From: Opisthocomus hoazin
Taxonomy: Eukaryota > Chordata > Aves > Opisthocomiformes > Opisthocomidae
DNA length: 64,000 bases
Assembly (NCBI RefSeq): GCF_030867145.1
Contig: NC_134418.1
Span: 55,403,682-55,467,681 of the forward strand
Reading direction: 5' to 3'
The notes under the pieces are model-generated. The model saw nothing but the letters and a program-made list of their open reading frames with translations. It was not told where the DNA came from and made no database searches. Of this stretch, positions 1 to 13,900 are shown one piece after another; the stretch's first letter is position 1; each line of letters begins with the position of its first letter. Made by a program: the position numbers and the translations under genes.

Positions 1-3000
1 TCCTGTGGCTCTTCTGGGGCTAGATTCCGTTCTTAGCTCTGGCGATGTAAATCTTGGGGGGGCTTGTGCAAAAATGGTTGTGTCAGTAACAGAGAGGCCA
101 GATGCTGGCCCGTCCCTGGGGAGGTGCGGAGGTGTTGGTGATGGGGTGACGCAGGCTTTGGCGTGCGGTGACAGTGTCACCTGGGTAGGAGGGTGCGATG
201 GGGCTCACCTCAGCAATCCGACGCACCGGGCTGCGACTGCCACAGCTGTCCTGCGAGGTGGAAACTCGGGGATGGCTGTTGTCACTGTAAGCACACTGTC
301 ACCTGCCATCTCCACTGGGTAGGTCCCCGTTCAAAGCGTGCGTTGAAAGTAGAGGAAATCTGGGGCAGAGCCAGAGACAAAGCTCATTTGCCTTCAGTGA
401 TAACAAAATTTTGGCAAGCTGGTTTCAAAACCCAACGCTTTTGAGTTTGTTAAAGTTTTTTTCTGAAGCACTTTCCACTTGAGGGGTAATTTTCTCTTGT
501 GACATTGCTTATGTTTGGGATTGTAGCTTACGAGCTTTTAAAGGTTTATGGCTTGTTCCATTAAGCGTATATGAGGCTTATAAGGAACAAGGGGCTTCAT
601 ATACTTCAGAGCTGAGTTTGCCTCTTCTATCTGAAAAAAAAAAAGCCATTCCTGAATTTTAACTTAATTTTCTCATCCTTATGCTTCTCTTACATTTTCC
701 CACTACAAAGGGAAAGCAAGAAATACTTGCTGTTGCTGTTTTCATCCCTAGCTGCACACATTTTAGTTCATAGTTAATACTTTGTAACATGTATATTCTA
801 CAAGCAGGAGTGTGACAAACTACTGGTGAACACATTTCAACCAAACAAATGCAACCATCAGGGAGGTGCAGGACACGAACCACCTTCCCCCGTGCCTCCA
901 TGCTGCCGTGCCCTTGTTTCTCCTCTCTGTAATTTTAGGGCTGTTGCCTGCCCTACCAATGACATGACCCGGGGGCACTTTCCTGCTCCTCAGTCTGACT
1001 GAGTGCGTTGTGAGGGGAGGCTCGGGTGGACACAGCCCCTTGCTCCACAGGGAGGATGCCTGCAGAGGTTGGATGGTGGGGAACAGGGGCCATCTCTAGC
1101 CAGGCCTCCAGCTGGACCACAACTGGCTGTGACCTGGTGATACACTGCAAAAAAATAGTTGCTCTACTCTTCAGAGGTGGCTGGCCCTGCAGCCCTCACC
1201 CTTCCCACTCCGACCTGGACAGTGGGGGACCTGGGTGTCAGGCTTGTGCCTCAGCTCAGCTGTTAGCACTCATGGAGCGAGGAGTGCACACACGAGTCCT
1301 TCTCCTCCTCCAGCCTTTTTGGCCAAGTCAAGCTTGGGTCAGTTGCTGCAGCAGTCCCTCTGGCAGCCTCCCAGTGCCATGCTTCCTTCCTTTCCACGGG
1401 TTAAGGAGCTGGGCAGATGGGACAGGTACTGTCTGTAGTAGTGACATGGATTGAGTGATGGGAACAGGACCCCAGAGAAAAGGCAGATGTGGGGAAATAG
1501 AAGTCCCTGGCTGGGATTTGTTCCCAGGGCACTGACTGCTCTTCCCTGGCTCCCAACACGGAGAGGGGTGCCTGGGGAACTGCCCTGGCCCCGGGGGGAG
1601 CACGGACCTGCGCATCCGACAGTACCTGTCACGAGGAGGCTGAAATGGTCTTTTGAGAGGCGTTAGAAAGCAAGGGATCAGATGAGATACATCCCTGTTT
1701 GCTCTCTGATAGCCTGTTACGTCAAAGACCATCATCAGTGAGTCACCTACCCGTGTGTGTGACTGTCGTCGTTGCTGCTCTAAATATAAATGTCAAAGGA
1801 TATTGAGCTGTAAGAATAAATCAGACTGTGTTGGCCGGTGTGTATCCAACAAGTCTTCTTCTTCTGCATGTCCTTCTCTCTGTGTTATTAAGGCTGGTAT
1901 GGTCAATGGGGAAACAGCTGCAGAAACCCAAATCAAAGCCAGGAGTACAGGTTGTATTGTCATATGCAGATCTGGCATATCCACACGTTGGATCTCTTTT
2001 TGCTGGTTCTGTCAAAATCATATCTGGGAAGAGAGAGAGGAAGGTTTGCGTTGACGGTATTTCTGAGGTAGAAATACTGAGAGACTGAGAAGCGTTTTCA
2101 CACCCTTTTTTATACATACAGAATGTGTGACTTTTAAATAAGCACCAGAGAGAAAGTAACTTTGCCAAGGCTACCAGCCACTGCTTCTGAGCCATTGACA
2201 TGGGTATGCCATGTGATTTACTCTGGTTCAGGTTAAAGCACTGTAATTAGACTCCCAAGCTAGGAGTTTCAATTATAAACACAAGTGGTTGTTTTCTGTT
2301 GAAAGAAAGTCGTAAGAAAAGTGCCTTATCTTTCATCTTGCTGAGCATCCTGGTTTTATTTTCTTTTTTTTTCAGTAAAATCTTTTTTTAAAGTCAATAG
2401 CATAGTGATGAAGAAGGCCAAAAGAAAAACGTCAGAAGGCTGAAATTGACTGTTTGCTTGCCAGAAGCACTATGCTCTGGCAACTGCAGTGTGTTTATGT
2501 TTCTTTTTTTAACCTGTTGTGCTCTCTTTATAGCATGTGCAGAAGTGGTAATGAATTTAAGAACGAGCTCTACCTGTGCAAAGTAAATACCTCTTGATAA
2601 AAAAGGTTTTTAAAAATCTATAGAATGTAATTAGAGGGGGATAACGCTGCTTCACTTTACTACTCCCCTGCTGAATGCTGGTAAGGGGATAATCCTCTAT
2701 TACATGATACAGAATACTTAAAAGATCCATGGTAAGGTTGTCCTTTGTACATTTCTATAAGAATTCTCTTTAACAATTAAAGAAAATGCTATGGAAATAT
2801 TAAGTTTTACAACCTATATCTGTATCTGTTTCAGTTTACTCATTAACTTCAGAGAACTCTACAATAATGACTCAGGCTGCTATTTTCAGGGGAAAAAATG
2901 ACAACAGTGCATCTGGGCTGAAACCGCCTCCTTCAGCAGCACTGCAATATTCAGGGCTATTCCACTTTGCCTCGCAGATGTCGGGATGTCTCGCGCTGCT

Positions 3001-6000
3001 GTGCATGAGGCTCACCCTCAGGCTTTGGCCCCTTATTTTAGATTGCTGTGTTTTGCAAATGATGCACTTCTGGGGAAGTCAGGACTTCTTAGCTGTCTGT
3101 TTGCCATTGCTTTCCTCCTGGGTTTCTTTGCTGCCCCTTTCCGTGCTGTGTTTCCCTGCCTGGGCTGGATGACTAATCTCTCCCTGCCACCCCTTGGTGC
3201 CCGAGTGGGCTTTCCTGGGTGGGACTCCCTGGCAGTGAACCAGGAGAAGCTTTGTTCCTGGTGGGATTGATTTTCTCTGTCTTCCTTTATCAGCCCCAGT
3301 TTGTGTCTCCCTCTTCTCAGTTATACTTCTTTTCCTTTTCTCCTTGCCTGTCTCTGTTCCTCTGCCCTAGGGCAGGCCTAATAAGGGATTTCAGCTTCTA
3401 AAAAGCACATCAATGCGCAAACCTTCTTCCATCCTTGACAAAACACATCACCTCTCTTCAGTTTACACAGTGCTGAGGGACAAGCAGAACCCACGCGCTG
3501 CGGTCCAGGGGATGATAATACCTCCTGTCCCTGCTGTAGGGTTTTTGCAGGAAAGCGACCAAAGCTCTGTGTTCAGCATGGGTAGCCTGAGCCCGTCAGT
3601 GTGACCATGGGAGCCAGAAGCATCCCTCCAGGGGCTTAACAGAGAAAGGACTTCAAACATCCTTCCCTTCCATGCTGTCCCATCTTCACATCCATCTCTT
3701 GGCCGCCAGCTCCCCTCATTTGCTGCCGTGTTTACCATTCATCCTTTCTCTCCTGTTCCATCCATCATGTCAGCTGCTTCTGCCTGTCCCCTTGCCTTGT
3801 GACACGGCAGCCTCTGTGGTAGCGTCCTGCTAGATCTGCCTCACATCTTCAGCCTGTAGCCCCAAACTCTCTCATAATAACCCCCAGCCCGAGCACAGCA
3901 TTTTATAGGTTCTCCAGAAAATTCGCCTGCCTCCCTTTTGAGGGAAAGAGCTGGCAACTTTCGACAGGGAAACATGGAGTTGTGTTCAGTAGAGACAGTA
4001 CTTAGTCCCTGAAGTCTGAAAATGTAGGAAGGTGGGAGACAACTGTGAGAAACAGAAATGCCAGAAAAATGTGGAGGATTTGGCAGGCCTGTCTTTATGT
4101 CTACTGTGTTACCCTGCAGAACAGAATTGAAGACAAACATATGAACGTGCTAACGTTGAAGTTATTGGATGTGAGTCTGCTACTGAATTACTTTGGGGGA
4201 TATTTTATTTTTTTTTTGGTTTCAAGTTTAATTTTTTTGTTGTCGTTCTGCTCTATTTAATTTTTCTTCAGATAATAGTAATGAAAAGTTACAGCGCTCC
4301 AGATCAACTCCAAAGCTTGGTCTTTAAAAATACTCATTTAATATTAGCTTCCTTTGGGTAAACCCATATCGTATCTAATTGAATGCTGTCAGATTGCCGT
4401 TGCTTTGTGTCACCAGCCCAGGAACCAGACTGTAGTCGTGAACCTTTCAGGAAAATCCATCATAAAAACACTGATAGGAAGCTGGTTAATACCAGTCTAA
4501 TGCAGTTAAACAGATTATCTTAAGAGTACATACCTCTGCAACCCCTTTGTAACTAAATGGCCTGGACTACCCAGTCCTTTTAACCATTACTATGCTGCAA
4601 AGAGGGGGAAATTCAAAGTCCTTTGAATGCAAAAAGTAAAAGTTACCAAAAGTTGTCAGAAGGTGTCAAAACAGAGAGATGATTTCAAAATCAGCATTGT
4701 GCTCACCTCTGATAGGAGATAATACTACTGCGTCCCTCCACATCTGAAACTGCTTACAGCTGCTCTCTGCAGTTTGCATCATGCGTGCAGTCAAATCTTC
4801 TTGTGTCTGCCACCGCCAGTACAAAGCTGTATACTGCGGGAATGCCCATCATTGCAAAGAATGCTGACCTCGTTATAAAGCTGTTAGAAGTGACCTAACA
4901 TTTATCTGTTGTAGTTAGTATTGACCTCATTAGACTGACTGAACTCACGAAGCACAGTTTCAGTAATAAGTAGCAAAATGGAATATTACTTGGTGTAAAT
5001 ATGTCGACTGTCTTGCCCAGGAAGAAGGGAGTCAAACAGAGCGCCAACCTGAGCTGCTAACTCGTTCAGACAGCTCTTTTTTTCTTGAACGGGACCCAAA
5101 GTCGAACCATTACTTTGAATTCTTGGCTGTATTTGACCCAGAGCTGAGCTGCTTCCTGCCCACCTGCCCTCCCACAGCGCATCTCTAGCTACTGCTCTTT
5201 AGTCCTGGCCTCCTCCCGTGCCAGCTCTCGATGGCTTTGGAGCTCCGTGCATGGACCAGTGCAAGAAAGACCTTTCCTGCCGTTGGCGGGGGGTGCAGGG
5301 TTTGCACCCCCTCCCTCGCGGCGCAGGGCTGCAGGGTCCCTCCCGTGGGACCCCTGCGAGTGGCCTGGCTGGAGCGTCCGTACGTGTGTGTGCGTGCCTC
5401 CACGCCTCGTTGTGTGCACTGCTGTCTGTGCGTCCCAAGTGCCGTAAGCCCAGGCTTCTGTGGGATTGAAGGGGCAGAAGCATGCAGAGGGGCCATCTCT
5501 GCCAATGCCCGGGGGCAGCCAGGCCAGCGCTGTGGACCACGGTACAGCCCATGGCGCTCCCTCTGCCTTCCCTCGCCCGCGCCCAGGTCGGCGACTGGCT
5601 GCTCTGCACGCCGCTGCTGGAGAGGCTGCGCAGGGAAGGAGACGGGAGCGCAGTCCAACCTCACACTGAGAGTCTGCTCCTGTCCTGTAAGCCATAAATC
5701 TTGTCTTAACAGTTAGGCAGTTCGGTATGAGCAAGTTTGAGGTGGTTCGTCCCTACCCAGGCTGGTTAACAAATATTTACTGGCCTCCAGCCAAGCTAAA
5801 CTGCAGTCATGCTATCAAATGTGCTAATTCTGCCCCTTCCCTGACAGCGAAATTCAAGACCATAGAAGTGAAAATGAATGCTTTCTTCTGTATTATGAGA
5901 TGAACAAGGGCTGAGGCTTTGTGGTTTTCAAAATCCAGTTGTGATAAACATTGCCATGGCAATTAGACCATCTCAGTGCGCAAGGTGGGAGGGTGCTGGC

Positions 6001-7813
6001 TCTGTGGTCATCCTGGTCTGCCTGGGGCTTGTTGCCAGCGCAGATGCTAAAGCTCACCCAGGAGACTGCAGGCACCAGGTCCTCCCTTCTCAGTGCAGAG
6101 CACCAGTCGGATTTTCATGCAGTTACCCATGTTTTGCAACACAGAGCTATAAACATGTCAGTAGAAACAGAGGAGTTTCTAAGTGGGCAGAGAATGGCGT
6201 GCTGCTGCACGCATACTGATATGCCTCTGTCTCTTTGGGCTTCACTTTTACTTAGCTTTCAAACTCACATAAAACTCAAGTGAAGGCTGCGTGTGCTTTC
6301 TTCGTACTTCCAATCAGATGTGCTGCTACAGCTTTTCTTAGTTTTCATGGACCTCGCGGGAAGACACTTGTCCATCGAGGAGCTCGTGGTCCACGTGCCA
6401 GTTGCCTTGAGCAGGCGCAGACACCCGCTGTACTGTGCCGCACATGTTGCTTGGCCTTCAGGACCGTGCTGTGCCACCCATGTCCCGTGCCATGGGGTAC
6501 CCTCAGCTGGCTAATCATAATGGAAGAGCCTGGAGGTGGCGCCTACTTGGCACCACTAGTGACAGCACAAGCACATTCTTGTCTTTATCTTGAGTGAAGC
6601 AACATACTTTCATATAAACATCCAGTTGAAAATCCTGTAAAAATTCTGAAGACCACAATGCAGGTGAACCTCGCCCCCGATGGGAAGCCTGGGCAGTGTG
6701 CCGTGCCTTGATTGCAGATCTGTCTGGTGTTGCGTCGTCTCAGGGTTCCAGCATCAGAAGGAATGTAAGATCTCGTAGCTTGCTGCTGTCTTTTCTGGGA
6801 TATTAATGAAGTAGTTACCTTTCTTGAGAGCATTTGTCTTTCTTTTTTTGGGTCCATAAAGTACCTTTTGGTACAAAGCCGTAGTCTGCTGATATTTGTG
6901 AATATAATTATAGATTTTGTGGAGTAAAATCTGTTCCTAAATATACTCCCATCCAGTTAGGCCACCACTAATGCTGTGCATCATTAAGTCTTAGTCTGTG
7001 CTGTGTGGGAAGGAATCCCAGGCTGAATCTATTTTTGACCTCTAATGGTTGATTTACAATGAGTTATAGTAGCAGAGTTCAAATATTTGCTGATTATTGC
7101 TGAGCTGTACTACTATCAGGCAGTTTTAAAAATAAAACTTGCAATTCTAAGAGTATCACTGAAGTTCCTTAACAGAGCCCTGCTTGACCTTTCAGCAAAT
7201 TCACTTGATTTCCTGGACTGGTGCTTGCAGGCAGGGCTTGTGCAGCAGGTCAGTGCCACCCAGCATGGTCGCTGCTTCATGGGGCTTTTGACCTCTCTTT
7301 ACCGGCTCTCCACTTTTCATGTTGTGTTGCAGCACTTAAGATCTTGAAGTGTCTTCTTGGAGGAAACAATGGGAAACTAAATTGCCAGGTAGCAAGGAGC
7401 CTGCAGGAAACAAAAATTGGTACAAAAAAGATGAATGAGCCACAAAACATGATCAGCTAGTTCAAGTATCAACCGTGTTGTACTTGCAGAAGTGTGTCTG
7501 GGCTTTGCAATAGCTCTTCTGTTGCTCACAGAAGTTCAGTCTTCAGAAAATGGGAAAGAATGACAGTCAAATTTGGCTGTCCTTTTTCAGAAATTCCCCG
7601 GGGCCAGTTTTGCCTGCACCTGGACCTGGCCCTATGTGCAGGCATGTAAGTTCATACACTAATGACAGTCTCAGCTGGGCTGCAGAGATGTCTGAAAGAG
7701 TTTCCTTTCAAGGAAACGCACAAGCCCTTGGCAGTCGTGTCCAGATGTGACTCTGATATATATCTAATATTAGCTAAATACTTGACAGGTGTTTTTTTGG
7801 TTTTGTTTTGCAG
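1..7813 (+). other. ELOVL6: ELOVL6 upstream intron (partial)
   Basis: This stretch precedes the first ELOVL6 coding exon in the window, which begins in the middle of a codon, so at least one coding exon with the start codon must lie further upstream. I inferred intron status from that. No exon matching the known N-terminus of the enzyme was found here. The sequence is mostly AT-rich and non-repetitive, with a GC-rich patch at about 5.2-5.7 kb described separately. No RNA gene or complete mobile element was recognised. An unseen alternative first exon cannot be excluded. Confidence 0.75.
5185..5690. other. GC-rich, CpG-containing patch inside the ELOVL6 intron
   Basis: This roughly 500-base patch is clearly richer in G, C and CpG than the AT-rich intron around it, and open frames run through it on both strands, as expected from GC content alone. 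It might be an intronic CpG island, an enhancer or an alternative promoter, or part of an old insertion. I do not recognise any protein. One short + strand stretch near 5589-5660 sits between an AG and later splice-like signals, but nothing more supports an exon. Confidence 0.35.
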
Positions 7814-7945
7814 GAAGAAATCATTCCTATTTTCAGCTCTGTATGCTGCCTTTATATTTGGTGGTCGGCACCTAATGAACAAACGAGCAAAATTTGAACT
7901 GAGGAAACCACTAGTGCTCTGGTCCCTGAGCCTTGCCGTCTTCAG
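7814..7945 (+). CDS. ELOVL6: ELOVL6 coding exon (first TM region)
   Basis: This exon encodes 43 full codons of very-long-chain fatty acid elongase 6, from [17 protein letters not shown] to SLSLAVF. It matches the region just after the short N-terminus in the vertebrate enzyme. The acceptor TTTTGCAG and donor GTAGGC are canonical. One leading base completes the Trp codon of the upstream exon, and two trailing bases complete a Ser codon with the next exon. The residues cover the first membrane helix, a basic loop ([12 protein letters not shown]) and the start of the second helix. The protein sits in the ER membrane and condenses malonyl-CoA with C12-C16 acyl-CoA, the rate-limiting step of elongation to C18. 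Identification is by recognition of near-identical sequence. Confidence 0.97.
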
Positions 7946-10900
7946 GTAGGCATTTCTTTACACCAACTGCCTTTGACAGTAGTCTGTGAAGAGGGTTTGG
8001 GGTTCTTCACATACAACAGCACTGCTGATGTGACGAGAAGCTCACTCAGAAATGGCATTTCTTTAGTTCTGCTCTTCAGGGTGATGTCCTGATCCACTCC
8101 TCACCATTGAAATGATCCCCTTTGACTTGCTAGATCACACGGCCTTTGAAGAGGAGAGAAATCAATAGCCCTCCTGAAGAACAAGGGTGAAAACAAAGTG
8201 AGGACGCACGAAAAAGTGCTTATCATTGCAATAAATTTACCATGCAAGCTACAAATGGAAATAAACACATTAAGGTGTTAGTCTTGATCTGACTTACTGT
8301 TAGTATTACATTTATATGGGTGCATATATAGAATATTTAGTCAAGACTCTGATCTCCATTACAGTGAGGTAAACCTAAAGTCACTGCTTTGATGACAGGC
8401 AAATTAGACCACTATAACTGAAATCGGAATCTGGCTTCTGGTTATTTCATCACGAAGAGCTTGTGAATGTAGCAAAAGAGTGGCTCCACACGGAAAGGCT
8501 ATTTTTTACTGATGCGCATCTCTCTAGCTGTGTGTAGACTCTGTACGGAGCATCGAGCATGGGGAAGGTCAGGTTCGGACTCTTGGTAGTTGCTGAAGTC
8601 AGGAGTAAAACTGACCATCCTAAATTCCACTTTATGTACTTAATATGCTAATTTTTAATGAGGCTGAAGATAAATGAACAAATGCTTATGAAAATAGCTC
8701 TTACAAACACACAAACTTTTGGTACAATTTTCGAACAACAGTACACAGGAGACCTGAAGATTATCCTTCATTTCATTGCCTTGGGAGTGTAAGTTATAGT
8801 TCACTCAGCAGCATAGAAACCATTTGCAAACCTTTATCAAACACCAATACCTGTATCTTTTTCTGAGATTGATATAATAGTTACTGATTATATTAGTTCA
8901 CAAGTACATAAAACAGGCTTGCTTACTGAGGAGCTGTGAATGGTGCGTGGTTTTTCACAGGATGAGAATAGTTTGAGCTGAGAGTTTCTACAGAGTAAAA
9001 TAAAGCAGGAATGGAGGAGTGTGCTTTCTTCTGTGGCTTTTCCTTTTTTCCTCCAAAATTGTTCTATTACATTGTCACTTTCTAAAACTGTGGCAGGGGA
9101 AAATAAATTGTATTTCTACATTGTCTCATCCAGCTAGGACATGCTAACAAAAGAACTTTTATGTTGGCTTGATTTTAATAGTTAATCAGTACCCTTAAAA
9201 AAAATATCCTAGTGCAGACATAACTTTGAGCAGTCTGGATAACTTAGAAAGCAAGTTCTAACACTGTGAAAATTTGTGATTTTCATCTGATTGCATTTGG
9301 TACTGTACTTCTGGCTGAATGTCTAAGGTAGTTTTTCTGTTAGGGTCCTGTAAGCAACTGTTGTGGTCTGTTTCAGGAGTGGCTGAATTCCAGCAGCTGT
9401 TGAATTGGTCCCTAGATGGCATGTCATTTGTGGATCAATTTGTGAAGTGTTTTGTAGCCAGCAGGATCCCAAAATGCATACTCCAGTTACACTTTCTTAT
9501 TGAATGTAAGCACTAGAAACTAGCTGACTTAGGCAAAGCATTTGTAGTTTAATTCCCAATCCCATGGAGGGGAAGCATGATTTCAGAACCATCCTTTGCA
9601 GAAGTTGTCTAGGGTGAATTTTAAAATCACATTATTTTGAGATGGCTGTGGCTGACATTCACAGTGTGGGGCTTTGAATTTCACTAACTAATTTCCTCCC
9701 AAAATCATAAGCGATGCACCAATCAACGAATAGCGAGTATATATGCTACACTGTGAAAGTGCCATCTGGATGGACTTTGAAATCAACATGTTCATTACTT
9801 TCTAATTGGAGTTTCCCATCATAATCATATCAAATAGCTAATGCATGGAGAGCATGAGCTGCTGAGGGATACTGGGTGAAATCTAAAATGTGGACTTCAT
9901 GTTTTTGAAGCTCCAAGTTGCCCAGATGAACCTGACACAGAGGCCACCTCTTGCTCTGCCCTACAGTGCAGGCACTTGAGGTGAGCTTTACTTGTGCAGA
10001 TGAGGAACAGTGGCCAGAAAGGTGCAATTCAAGAGAGATTCACCACTGCAGGGTTTGCTTCCTCCATCGGCTCAAGTAGCGCCATTCAGGGACAAGAGTT
10101 TCCCGAGCACTGCAGAACTCATCCTTCCCTCTGCACGTTGGGAAATGAGACAGCAGGGTGGAGAGGGGATGGATGGACAGCAGTGTGAGATGTCTGGACT
10201 ATGCAGAAGCACCGAGCATTTAAGCTGCTGGATTTGCTAGTGGGGACCAGCTGATTATGAAAATTATTGACTATGCTCAGAAAGCTTTGCTCTTCTGAGA
10301 TGCTGAGTAGCATGCAGAAGACTGAAGTAGGGAAGGGGAAATCAACCCAAAATGTTTGCAGTGGAACAGAGCATGAAAACTCTGTAGCTTCCATAGTAAC
10401 ATGCAATCCATACAAAATCAAGCGAAACACAAAACCCCTTGACTTCTTGCCTAGAAAACAGAGGAAATGCAGGATATTCATTAAAATCTAGCATGAAGAC
10501 TTAATGTAAAAAGTGTTAATTGGAGCATCCATTTCGTGGTGTTTCACCACCACTGTCCTTCCTAGGGCCATCAGTCACTCCCAGCTTTATTCACTCTGTT
10601 AGCAAGCTGCACTCGATTTTGAATGCTGTAAACTTTCCAGGTAACTTGGATCTTTTTTTTTTTTTCTGGCTCCTCGCATAACTAGGTGTTTCATTTGCAT
10701 ATGCTGGGCCTGAAAGGCATTTCTGCTTCCTCTGAAGGTCGGGTCAGATAGATTTAGATGCCAGTATTCTGCCTGTAGACTTACTGTGGGTCCAGGGCAC
10801 TGCTCCTTAACTTTAAAAAGACTTCCTTTTTGGCTTTCTGGAATGCTAAAATGCTATGACTTTTATGATACCTTGCAGACATTCTAAGTAATGTATTTGT

Positions 10901-13900
10901 CTGCCATGAGTGATAGTACTGAGGAAAAAAAGCCTGCCTGGAGAGCCCTCAGTATTCTGCCTCAAGGTTGGTGTGAGGCATTTTTCCGGAGTCCTTGTTT
11001 GTCTCTCTTCTGGCACTCCTACCATTTTACCTGCTTTAGATATTCTCGGAAATAGTAAGACTTAGCAGAGGCTGGAAAGATGTGTTTTGGGTTTAAAAAA
11101 AACACAGAAATTGCCTGCCAGGCAATGAGATGGTCTTTCTTCAGAATGTATCCCGTATGCCTCGCTATTGCCAAGATCATTTAAATGTAGTAGCAGCTAC
11201 AGTAGGAAACTTGCCACGCTTATAAATAAACAAAACAACTACATCACCCTGCTGAGCTTGCTGAGCATTCAGGAGCTCGGTCAAGAGTGAGTTTTGTGTC
11301 AACACTGGCAGCCAGCAGGATTTCTGAGGCAGGAAAGCAGCTTTATTTCCCTTTGGAAGCATTGACTAGTTTTGAACATTTTGTGTCCAAAATAAGGTTA
11401 CCAGTTCTCAGTGAAAACTTCTGTAGGAGCAATGATGGTAAATGTTGCTTTTCACTTGGAAACCACCGTGAAAACATGATCTTCTGAAGTCTTTTGCTGA
11501 GAAATTAGCTTGGGATCTTTTTCTTGGATTGTTGGGTTGTTTTTTTTTCCCCTTCCTAGCAGGTTTGTTGGCTTGTTTCTAGCATTGAAGATTTATTGTT
11601 GTGAGAAATGTTTTCAGTCGTTTGTTTTGTTTTGTTTTCTACACTTTAGTTCAGTGATTTTACCCCGCCTGGTCATGTACTGAGGTCCTGAGGGAGCAGC
11701 TCTGTGCTGCTCCGTGTTAGTGCAAACCCACTGCTAGGAAGCTGACACAAAAGTTCATTTTTCAGTCTTGTAAGACCCCAAGGAAACTGTTGCTGATTCA
11801 CCTACACATCAAAGTGACAGTCAGCCCTGTATTTCTGAATATTTCCTGGGGTTACAAAGCTGCAAAACCACACCAAATCTGATATTCGTGTCACTTTAAA
11901 CATAAAGTTAGGGTCATTCATTGAATTTTTTACTTGGAGTATATGAGAAGTGTCATGCTGGCATCTCTAGGAATTAGCAAAGCTGAGACCAAGACTCCCA
12001 CAGAAGGATGTGAAGTCATTCATGTTTTCATTACATCTCAGCTGGATTTTTGTAATTCCTTTTATAGGCCATAGAACCTGTGTATGGGTGGCATTGCTAT
12101 CAAGGAGCTTAAACGTGTATTTGATTGCCTCGTCTTCACAGAAGACAGCAGTATGGCACTGGTTTCACTTGCTCTCCATCCTTAAGGGGCTGCCAACAGA
12201 AGTCTCAGGGGCAAGGCACTAACTAGAGCAGTGGAATGTTGTCTTCCCTAGGGAATACTTTCGCATCAATGTGGGAGACGAAGAAGCTAAAACATCCAAT
12301 GTGACGCAGTCATTGATAGGCAGAGGCTAAACCTGACCATGGCTGGTACAGTGAGAGGAGGGATTCCTCTTTGTCTACCCAAACCACACAACCGTAACAC
12401 TGTTACCATCACCTGAGATCACTTAGATTCTAATCCAAATTCAGCTATGCTTTGTGGCAGTGGTGGAGATCAGTTGATGTCAATACAGGGTGTCCAAATG
12501 TCTTTCTTCCTGGGAAACACTTTCTCTCAAAGTAGTAGAAATGGTATCAAACGTAGCTGAAAGGTCGGTAGCCGCTCGCCACTAAGCTAACCGGAGCCTC
12601 AAAAACGAAGTATTCCAGCAGCAACAGGTCCTATATTTGAAAGACAAAACCAGGCTCAGTGGAAGAAGGTGACTCACTCTGCTTTTAGGAGACTGGTGTG
12701 ATTGAGTTGTTACTGCAAGCACAGCAGCCCTGTATAGCAGGGTTTGCACTTGTTCTGCAGAGAGCTCCTGACAAGGCAGTCCAAAACACGTCTTTATGTG
12801 AGGAACTCGGTCCTGAACTGAACTGAACAAAAAAGACTAAACATAACTATAAAGAAAGGCTTTAATTTGCTTGGATTTCTGAGTCTGAAGTACAGTCTAG
12901 TTATCACGTTTATAAGCAGGATAATTGATGAAAAATGATTCAAATATACATCCTGTCTCAGGAGCTGCCATACACAGATACTTGCCATGGAGATTAAAAC
13001 ACAATTTCATATGTTGCTGAGCAACCCATCAAAATCTTGAAGTACTCTGAAATTTTATAGAGGTCCTGACAGTACATTCAAAGAGAAAATGAATTACTGA
13101 AAAGAGCAATATTTGCCAAATACCATTAAAATTAATAAGCAGCATTTAAGGTGAATTAATAATCTTCTCCCTTATAAATTTAAAAGAAAGTGAATTCCAT
13201 GTGAAACATTCCCTATATTTGTAAAGCGTTAATGCATATTCTCAGTAGGACATTTAACAGAACCCACATTAGCAAAATGCTTAATATATACCTACTTAAC
13301 GATGTGTTTCTGTAGGACCATGTTCATCTTTATGTACTTACCTGATTTTCTTATAGAACAGGTATTGGAAACATCTTTTTAATTACCATTTTGGAGCAAA
13401 AGTTGAAAGTTGGGTGAACATTAGGAATTCAGAATGATCGGAGAGAAGACAAAAATCCCTTGGATGAGACTTAACAGCTTAAAAACAAAAATTTCTTTTG
13501 TGTAAGCTGAACTGTAATCCCGATAGGGAAATAAAACCAGTGCTCTGTAGGGTGAATTTGTACATTGCAAAACAAGTGCTAGCTGGCATTAAAAAAACAG
13601 TGTAGTGGTGATAAAAATATATAGACTAAGAGCAATAAAATACTGTCAAGAAGATGTATCTCCAATCTGTACCTTATTTAATCTAAGTAAGAAGAGCATC
13701 TCATGACAAATATCTTTATTCCCAGAATTGTAATTGATGCCATGTGCCAAAATGCTGTGCCCATCTTCTTCTAAAATCTCACCTCTTCATTCACTCTGCT
13801 GTTACTGCTGTGGACTCTGTTGTGTCCATCAAAGTAATTTTTAGTGTAAATTGGCTTTACTCTTTTTACCTGGTCAGGCCTAATTAAAAGTAAACAAGGA

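Noticed and set aside
6140..6215. Stretch reading INMSVETEEF, resembling the ELOVL6 N-terminus (MNMSV)
   Set aside because: Only four residues agree, the initiating ATG codon is missing, and the following residues do not match the known N-terminal region. No donor in the right phase follows. It is coincidence.
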